From Membranipora membranacea (Eukaryota; Bryozoa; Gymnolaemata; Cheilostomatida; Membraniporidae): a stretch of 64,000 nt of DNA. The position numbers were made by a program, and so were the translations under genes. Under the pieces are notes generated by a model, which saw only the letters and a list, made by a program, of their open reading frames with translations, made no database searches and was not told where the DNA came from. The stretch's first letter is position 1. Every line of letters starts with the position of its first letter. The stretch is taken from NCBI GenBank assembly GCA_914767715.1, contig OU612074.1, positions 3,363,501-3,427,500 on the forward strand, read 5' to 3'. Positions 57,301-64,000 of this stretch are shown in pieces.

Positions 57301-60300
57301 AAGCATGACGACGATCCTGATAACAGCATAAGAATGAGGATGAGAAAACCCATGGAGAAATATCTTCTTCGTACTTTTCTACCTATGGGGACGAAAAAGG
57401 TAAATATTTGGTACTTAGACAGTTTGAATAGCCATGTAGCTCTGACGTGAATGTTGCCTCGAGTGTAATATAAACTCTGTCTGTAAGGATGAGGAGTGCT
57501 ACACAAATTAACAAATAAATTTAACAAATCTTTTCATTGCTTGTTCAGTCTTCAAAATGTTGGCGGACTTAAACTTTAAATACATATCACAGAAAACATT
57601 TATGATTAAACTAACACCTGACATTATGCTAGTCTACATATAAAACTTAATAATTAGGCCAATTAAGTATATTACATCCGATCTTCAACACAAGCACTAG
57701 ATTAGCTCTAGTCTACGCTTCATAAGTGTATAGTAGCGCCACAGGTAAGACAATTTACCTCTCAAGCTATCATATTCTTGTTTTTGTTATTTTATAATAC
57801 ATGAGGAGTGAATTGGGATATTTTTGCAGTGGAGAGATGACATGGCTTATGTCGGTGTGTAAATAACTCGACGAAAAGGGCCTGACACATATAAATGTTT
57901 TATATAATTTATGGGTGAAACTTATAAATTCCTTGGCTCATGAACTGAAGTCATGTGCTAGTTTCCTGTAACTCGTGACTTATGAATAAAATTAATTCTG
58001 ATTCATAAACGAAAAGAAACAAAGAGGTATTGATTGATAGTTGTAATTGTCATATGTATAAAATCGAATCCTACTGTGACATTGAATGATAAATAATAAT
58101 ATGATATGAATAATATTATTAACATGAATATTATTATGAATTTTAAATACATTGATAATATTACTATGAAATACTTTTGCTATCATGCTTGCCCTTAGTA
58201 CCTCACACTTTACGCACATGTTATATTATATTATATAATATGTTGAATTTTATTTTATTTAATATTCAATTAATAATATTTTATGTGTTATAAAATATTA
58301 TATATTATAGGCAGACAGCACTACTGTTGAGGCTGAGTCAGCATCTCCTCATATCACTACAGACGACTCGGAGTACGAGGTCGAGATATCCGGTGGTTAT
58401 TATGTAGATGACAGTAAGTAAATGTTATTGTTATTTAATTATATTTTTATAGTAATTGAATATAATAATTTTCTTATATTTTCAGTAGTCATATATATTA
58501 ATTTTGTATAAATTTATAGTAGTTATACATATTAGCTTTTTATATATTTAATAGTAGTTATATATATTAATTTTTTATTAAATATATTAATTTGGTATGT
58601 TTACCACAAAACTGATGCATGGATCTATGTTAAAAATATCATGTAGAGCTAATTGTGAGGAAAAAACATCAGTATATAACCTTTGTCAGTGTTTGAATCT
58701 AGCTTAAAATCTTCTAGCTTATATGCTATGCATTGATCCACATGTGATATACTTAGCCTGTGTATCTATGTGTAGCCTCAGTACTGTAACAAAGAACATG
58801 ATGTGACCACCTGAAGTCTAAATCCATATTTAGGGTGGGTGGGTTCTTTTAGTGTTATCATGAAGTCCAAGTGAAAAATCGAGCAAGCTTCTTTATGAAA
58901 GGTTTTCTAGTTTTCGGCTGTAGCATTACAGATCTAAAATTTACTCAATTTTTCTATATATAGTTTTACACACTGGCTAGCTAACATTAAGCCACCTTTA
59001 AACAACCTAAACTAAACTCAGCTAATACCCATCGAGGGTACATTAGTGAATTCTGGAGATAAAGCACTGCTCTTATAATCACTATTATTATTGCAAAGTC
59101 TCGTAATAGAGTTTAGCATGGTGGTTTATCATTGAAATTTCTAGTCGGGATAATTTTGTTGACAGCAGCAGCACTCTGTATTATATCTGATGTTCTTGTA
59201 GAGTCAGCAGGAGAAAATTCAGCAGAAGGTGCTGATGACAGCAGCAACAGCTCCGACAGCAGTGACAGCAGGGACAGCTCCGACAGCAGCGACAGCTCCT
59301 CCTCTAGTGATGAGGAGGATAACAAAGATAGTAAACTGAGGTTAGTCTCGTCACCTTCATGATAAATATAACAGTGTGAGGTAATAGTGGAGTCTGTGTA
59401 GATTATGTCCATAGATAATTATAATAATTCATCACTATTTAGTTTGTGACTCCATCGCGAGCCTGGCCTGTTAACTACTTGTTATTACATACTTTTAAAT
59501 GTACATTTTAAGTAAATGTACGCCATCAGTAGTACTTGTTTATATTACCCCCTCTTGTTACTCTAAAAACAAATAACATCTGCGAATGTAGATCTGCTGT
59601 CCAGAACACACAGTCAATATGATGAGGAAAGACGGCTTTATTATATCAACTATCATGTTTACTGTTGGATATTTTAAACTATATTTTGTTCTGTGAACTG
59701 TCGTCTGTTTTGAATTTGCCATTTTTAGAATTCGTTGGTGAGAAAATTATTCTCAATTTTAATTCCAGTACTCGAATCTTTTCTGACCAAATTATCCAGC
59801 TTAAAGAATTCAGACCAAGGTGCCTTTGTTTTATATTGAAATGGAGCAAACTTGATCAAAGACATCACACATTAGTTTTGGCTTCGTTCCAGTTATTAGT
59901 TTTTCCAAGTAATTTTAAAATAGAAGATTTACCTCTTCTTATCACATCTGACCTTCAAATGAAGGTTACATTTTGTCCATTGTTGGAAAAAAAGATAAAA
60001 ATACAACTTGATCATGAGTTGGTTGTCAGATACATTGTCACTACTTTTAGAAACAAGGCATCAACAAATATCTTAGAACGCCATCATGTTTTGCCGTAAG
60101 AAAATGTGAAATAATGTCCCTGTGTGAAACAAAGATTGATGTGGGACCCCTGTGTCTCTGCGAACGCTGCCAGATTTAAAGTTGGAAACACACTGGCGAT
60201 TATTACAGAGCAAATCGTTATCAAAGCAAACAAAGTTGTTATCATTCGATGCTGGCGTTTTCATCCAGATATTATATTATTTATAAACTGAGCGTATTTG

Positions 60301-60847
60301 CCAGCAACACAATGGTTTTCACCTAATGCAAACAAATCGCTTTGCTGATTCGCTTGGTAACAATTGCCAGCGTGTTTCTACCTTTACATGTTCACTGAGC
60401 GATGTAATCAGATGTAACCTTCCACAATAACTAAATAAATGTACTGGTGTACTGAATTTTAAAATTGAGTCCTAAAATTAAACCTGTGTGTTCAAATATA
60501 TGAGATAGCCTGAATGTTTTCGTCCTGTTCAGTTTGCCATCGATCTAATCGATCGAGCAAAACAGTTTCAATAAAATCAACCGCAACAGACAATACCTTA
60601 TGGTGATGTTAGTACACTTTTATTTATCAGCAATGTCTTGTGAGCTCAGCCCATGTGAAAGTATGTATGTGAAAGTGACCTAATCTTCTCATGTTTTTAT
60701 CACACAGTGAGACGAGGGAAGAGAAAGCAGAACCCAAAGAGGGAGCGGCGGTGTGAGAATACTGATAGATCAGTTTTAGCTTACTACGATAGTATCCCTC
60801 GCCAAACTAGAGCCCCGATCGACAGATTGACTGCCGTGTATGGATAA
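48337..60847 (+). CDS. PTCD2: PTCD2-like mitochondrial pentatricopeptide-type protein
   Basis: Exons 48337-48421, 48684-48740, 50601-50676, 51535-51684, 54264-54396, 54878-55048, 55511-55636, 56148-56222, 56883-57017, 57229-57399, 58311-58413 and 60708-60847 give 473 residues, all in phase. The first 29 residues have no acidic residue, several Ser/Thr and basic residues: a mitochondrial targeting peptide. The order SRTLMDDHFLKLSNYK, LLLTMDLLFDNEMYQQALEI, LSAYRLASIQGLKFC, QINAALAMFNQM matches the PTCD2 helical-repeat body. PTCD2 is a mitochondrial RNA-processing factor linked to cytochrome b transcript maturation in mammals. The start of exon 2 (after CTGTAG) and the end of exon 4 (donor GTTGAA) were chosen because only they keep the frame. 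An exon-like segment at 59145-59340 is skipped here. Intron 4 is filled by a 20-bp repeat array. Confidence 0.86.
48954..49138. mobile_element. 185-bp fold-back element, ~75-bp arms
   Basis: The left arm (ATGACCTCTAGTGATATCAT) is matched by the right arm (ATGATATCACTAGAGGTCAT), with pairing extending outward through GCAGATGATTGGGCAAGA and TTTTTATGAACACTTTT. The loop is about 33 bases. It lies in PTCD2 intron 2. Confidence 0.9.
49327..49540 (+). mobile_element. MITE with CTTTCAATTA ends, copy 3
   Basis: It starts GGGGGTGTCTTTCAATTA and ends TTATTGAAAGACCCCCT. The interior matches copy 2 (AATTAAAAACAGC, GAGCGATGTGATAGGGATAA, TTTTAGTAAAGCATCGCTC). This is the copy with the best-preserved ends. 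It lies in PTCD2 intron 2. Confidence 0.85.
49711..49765. repeat. Short inverted repeat
   Basis: ATAGATTAGCTGAAGG and CCTTCAGCTAATCTAT are exact 16-bp arms with a 23-base loop. Confidence 0.9.
50262..50440 (+). mobile_element. tRNA-derived SINE, third family
   Basis: TTTGGTGCAGTGGTAGGATG (A box) and CTCGGGTTCGATTCCTGG (B box) are followed by a body with CAGACTACAGTCCCTTCAGA and ATCAGGGCTATACAT. The head is tRNA-like but the body is not. It lies in PTCD2 intron 2. Confidence 0.75.
51930..54234 (+). repeat. 20-bp satellite array, about 115 units, inside PTCD2 intron 4
   Basis: The unit is CCGTATACAGACAGCGCTAT with substitutions only; register is kept for about 2.3 kb with no insertion or deletion seen. 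Variants such as CAGTGTACACACAGCGCTAT and GCAACACTAT recur in 80-bp blocks (for example 53061-53140 and 53141-53220). The unit contains the palindromes GTATAC and AGCGCT. Twenty is not a multiple of three, so the protein period is 20 codons per 60 bp and all three plus frames are open for long stretches (up to 523 codons). The 5' splice site at 51685 and the 3' splice site at 54263 of PTCD2 bracket it, so it is intronic. Confidence 0.97.
56531..56559. repeat. Short near-palindrome
   Basis: TGCATTGTGATATA and TATATCACAATGCA face each other with almost no loop, in PTCD2 intron 8. Confidence 0.8.
59132..59340 (+). other. Exon-like segment: possible PTCD2 alternative exon or decayed signal-peptide exon
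   Basis: From the acceptor TTTCTAG at 59144 to the donor AG|GTTAGT at 59341 there are 196 bases that fit between PTCD2 exons in entry phase. They encode a hydrophobic stretch (GIILLTAAALCIISDVLV) then an acidic Ser/Asp-rich tail (DSSNSSDSSDSRDSSDSSD). If used, it shifts the final PTCD2 exon into another frame that stops at 60756 after 15 residues, for a total of 508. Read from a TTG at 59132 it looks like a secreted-protein N-terminus (KFLVGIILLTAAALC) that lacks an ATG. Which reading is right cannot be told without transcripts. Confidence 0.45.
60185..60378. mobile_element. 194-bp MITE-like element
   Basis: GAAACACACTGGCGATTA and AATTGCCAGCGTGTTTC are terminal inverted repeats. The interior has further inverted matches (CAAATCG, CAAAGCA). 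It lies in the last PTCD2 intron. No clear target duplication is visible. Confidence 0.6.
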
Positions 60848-60969
60848 TAAACTAGGGAATTAATGTGTCATCAATGTATAAAAAGAGTGGAGTGATTTCA
60901 TGCTGTTAAATATTGTTGCAATGATATAATATGACGACTATGTACACTGTATTTTTGTGTTCATGATGT

Positions 60970-60979
60970 AATAAATAAA
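60970..60979 (+). promoter_or_regulatory. PTCD2 poly(A) signal
   Basis: Two overlapping AATAAA motifs lie 123 bases after the TAA of the last PTCD2 exon. Confidence 0.7.
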
Positions 60980-61694
60980 CTAACACAGTGTTGGTATCCC
61001 ATCTTCTCCGACTTTATGATTGAAACAATGAATTAAATTCTTCAGGGTTCAATGGATTGAAACCTGTTTGGTTGCGTGTCAGATAGTTTTGTACCTCGAC
61101 TGGGGAAATGTTGAAAACTAATGGTTTTCCTAAGTGTCTATCTTCGTCCCTTTATGCGCATATTTAACTCTTGAAATCATGGGTGTACGTCATCATAGGA
61201 CAAGAAAAACTTGCATTAACACATTGTTGTCTTATTTCTCAACATTGTAAATCTGCAAACCTTATTCATTGCTTAGTATTTTTGCATAATATATCTTAGA
61301 CAAATGACTCCTTGATGAAATAGATGATTCTCTGGAACGCTCTGGCCTCTATAAAGTATCACCCACCATTGTTAGTCACCTCAGGGGGTTCTTACATTAC
61401 AAGTTAACTACAACATCTCATTTATAGTTTTATAAATGACTATGGATCTATAGCCTCTGGTAATACGATAAAAAAAACCTCAAATTGAAGAGAAGTTGAA
61501 TTAATTTTCAGCCGCAATGTCTAACTTTACACATTTGTAAACACCCATACAGGTAAAATCTTGTTAACAGCTAGCCATCGAGTAGTATTAAGAATGTCCG
61601 GACTAAACTAAAATGCTTCATGTCTTGAAAAATTGATCAGATTTTACTCCAACTGATAAAATATGTCAGGTTGGGTAAATTAAAACACTGTAAG

Positions 61695-61760
61695 ATCCTT
61701 AATATTCAGTTACAGCATTTTTAGGCCACTATTCAGCATTCAAGGGGGGCAGCAGTGCGT
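61695..61760 (+). repeat. Dispersed repeat shared with 41.2 kb
   Basis: The core ACAGCATTTTTAGGCCACT and CAGCATTCAAGG match the copy at 41200-41265. Confidence 0.6.
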
Positions 61761-62440
61761 CCCTGCCTCCCCTAGAACTAACGGGCTGAGATATAAGGTT
61801 AAATCTCAAGAGTAGCTATACTTGCTCCCCGGGTACACAGGCACCTCCTTCAGATATGCTAGTTCCGGATTGTAGATAGGATCAGATCAGTTGTTTCCAA
61901 AGTGTAAAGCTAAGTAGCTGCTTCTGACGTTTATGAGGAGCATTGCCACAGAAGATGCTTCGATCTAATGAAATCTTTGTATCTTAAACTGTGGCTATAC
62001 AGCATAAGCTGACCATAAATCTGATGAAATAAGCCAGCTCTCTGCACACCTTTAAATTTACTGTGAATAGCGGTGATAAGACCTCAATTGATGAGTCATT
62101 GTTTTAGAACCAAGGTTGAGGTGCAAGCAGGATGCATCAATCAACCTTCTTCCCTGCAGAGTACGTGATGATTCTCCTTTCCTTTAGATTATGTTAATGA
62201 CTTATTGATGGAATAAAAACAACACGGGCAGTTTATGCTTGGCTGGCTCACCATTCATGGGACGGTGAATTTTCACACGGCCAACAGACTTAATGCATAT
62301 TAGGATGGATTTTATCTTGCAGGATATAGTAGGATATGTCAGTCTATCATTTAGTAGCAGTGTGGAAGCGGAGTTAGAGGTGGAATAAAATCCTGGAATA
62401 ATAAAACAGTCAACTTTTATTTCTGAGGTAAAGATGCGTT

Positions 62441-62570
62441 ACTAGACCAAGTTTGGTCCATTGGCCTGCATTCAAAGTCGCTCCTGATCCACTGGTCACG
62501 CCGCGGCCTGCGGCGTGACCAATGGTTATGGGGCAACTGTAATTCAGGCAATTGGATTACACTTAAGGAT
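62441..62570. mobile_element. Fold-back repeat, copy 2
   Basis: It starts AGACCAAGTTTGGTCCATTG and ends AATTCAGGCAATTGGATTA, with a near-perfect central hairpin GGTCACGCCGC / GCGGCGTGACC. It shares both arms with the copy at 29.2 kb. Confidence 0.7.
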
Positions 62571-63040
62571 CTAATGTGTTACACACGTATAACATATTGA
62601 TACAAAGGTAACTTACACAATTTATCACGTTTTTATTTTATAATTTATACATTGGAAAATTGATTCAATTCTTTAATTGTGTCATCAGTTGCCAAATATA
62701 TTTTTTTCTGGAACAGTAAATTGAGCTGAAGGTCTGAAGCATTGTTTTTGGAAATGCAATACATCATTCAAATTTAGTTTGGCAACCATCAAGGTGAACG
62801 GTGAAAACAGGATATGTGATAGAAACTTTGATCACCTAATAGTTGTCATGCCGTCATGGTTTTATAGGACAGCTGTGTTGCGTAGATCCTTAGATCCTTA
62901 GATCCGCAACCACCATACTAATTAACATTCATATTTAAGTTTTTTGTGTAATTTATGATAGATACTGCTAAATGTGACGTAGTCCGGGAAAGCCAGTAGA
63001 AATCAGCGGCACAGAAGATTACTGCTGCAAAGGCTGTGTA

Positions 63041-63050
63041 CATATATATA
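63041..63050 (+). promoter_or_regulatory. TATA box of the signal-peptide gene
   Basis: CATATATATAGG lies about 90 bases upstream of the ATG at 63133. That leaves room for a start site near 63070 and a 5' UTR of about 60 bases. Confidence 0.6.
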
Positions 63051-63132
63051 GGAGGTTATTAGACAGAGAAGTACAGTATCCTACATAGTAGAGCAGTAGA
63101 GGCAAAGGCGCACAGTTCATAACGAGATAAAA

Positions 63133-63222
63133 ATGGAGATGAAACTATTGGTTACTCTTTGCTTGATGACATTCCTGATGCTTAGTCTGACATCTTCTCT
63201 CACATACGGTGCTTCAATGGCG
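63133..63222 (+). CDS. First exon of a secreted protein, partial at right edge
   Basis: The ATG has a good context (AAAATGG). The 30 codons encode a short N-terminus (MEMK), a hydrophobic core (LLVTLCLMTFLMLSLTSSL) and small residues suited to signal-peptidase cleavage (TYGASMA). The exon ends in phase 0 at GCG|GTAAGT. The downstream exon was not found in the remaining 0.8 kb, so the gene probably continues outside the window. The mature product is unknown; small secreted peptide or matrix protein are possibilities only. Confidence 0.68.
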
Positions 63223-64000
63223 GTAAGTGGACAGATATCTACCTCTACAAATTTTTGGGCTGGGAAGCCAGCAAAGCTAACCTTTCGCTGTATGGTGTTG
63301 AGTAGAATCAGATCAAATGGATCACATCGTAGAAGTTTTTCAAGCCTGCACCCTTTGTACATTCTATTTTGAGCTCATAAACTGAAGTTTCAAGCGACTG
63401 CACAATATCAGCTCAAGCTGAATATATTTATGACCATAAAGACACTTGTTAGAACATAGTTTGTTTATGTCACCTGTTGCTGGGATTAACTACAGCCTTG
63501 CGAATCTCAAGTTGACAGAGATTGCCACATGAGTATGCATATTAAGATCGGATTTGAGTATTTTGTCAGATTTTGAGGACAAATTGCAGAATCATTGACT
63601 GGGTGAGACCTGAATAAAAACATTTTTTGCAGAGATCTGTGAACCATTGGCAACACTTACACATCATCGTGTTGATAGCCTGGTTAATCCTAGAACATGC
63701 TTGTTCTCTCTGTGAATGCGGGAACACCCAAAAAATGCCAGGGGCGCGGCGCCGACTTTTGCAATAGCACTCCGCCACCATAGAGGGAACAAACTTGTTC
63801 AACGTTGTTCCATAATTGGACCAGCTGTATTGTTAGACCTCGTAACTTGAAAAACAGTCGACCTGTAATTCTGAATCAAATTCATCAACACCAAAATTCA
63901 ACTAGGCAAGTTTAGTGGAAAATAAAAGGAGTGCTGGTGTGCTTTTTGCTGTGAAGAACTTGTAAAACAGCAGCTATGGCAATGTGATCAACAGAATTCT
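63223..64000. other. Presumed first intron of the secreted-protein gene
   Basis: No second exon with an acceptor and a convincing open frame was recognised. Confidence 0.4.

Larger units (their letters stand above)
60980..63040. other. Intergenic with repeat fragments
   Basis: No gene was seen. It holds the second copies of two dispersed repeats (61695-61760 and 62441-62570). Confidence 0.45.

Overview
The window is nuclear DNA from a non-vertebrate animal. It is AT-rich. Genes are split into short phase-compatible exons by GT-AG introns of about 0.3-3 kb, and repeats are common: tRNA-derived SINEs, hAT-like MITEs, fold-back elements, a LINE fragment and several minisatellites. The phylum cannot be fixed from sequence alone. 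No bacterial, viral or CRISPR features were seen.

Layout from left to right: (i) 1-2.9 kb, minus strand, exons of a BIR-domain (IAP-type) protein, probably cut by the left edge or degenerate at its 3' end. (ii) 5.2-10.3 kb, plus strand, a three-exon GT10 alpha-1,3-fucosyltransferase whose last codons run into a 32-bp minisatellite; intron 1 holds a 1.3-kb terminal-inverted-repeat element. (iii) 11.0-14.1 kb, mobile DNA (LINE 3' fragment, fold-back element, hAT-like element, SINE). (iv) 14.8-23.3 kb, minus strand, a seven-exon galactose-3-O-sulfotransferase-like gene. (v) 23.3-28.9 kb, mostly empty, with an 84-bp higher-order minisatellite at 27.8-28.3 kb. (vi) 28.9-36.6 kb, minus strand, a SLC35E2-like nucleotide-sugar transporter-family gene. 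(vii) 38.85-46.9 kb, plus strand, a disordered Ser/Lys-rich protein of unknown function. (viii) 48.3-60.8 kb, plus strand, PTCD2, a mitochondrial pentatricopeptide-type protein; one intron is almost filled by a 2.3-kb array of a 20-bp repeat. (ix) 63.0-63.2 kb, plus strand, a TATA box and signal-peptide exon of a gene that continues past the right edge.

Three neighbouring genes have Golgi glycan-related families (fucosyltransferase, sulfotransferase, SLC35 transporter). This may be chance, since they lie on different strands. Gene models were built by hand from splice sites and reading phase. Nearly every junction agrees in phase, which is the main internal support. No wholly new system was found. 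The most unusual structures are the register-locked 20-bp array and an exon-like segment at 59.1 kb that can be read either as a PTCD2 alternative exon or as a decayed signal-peptide exon.
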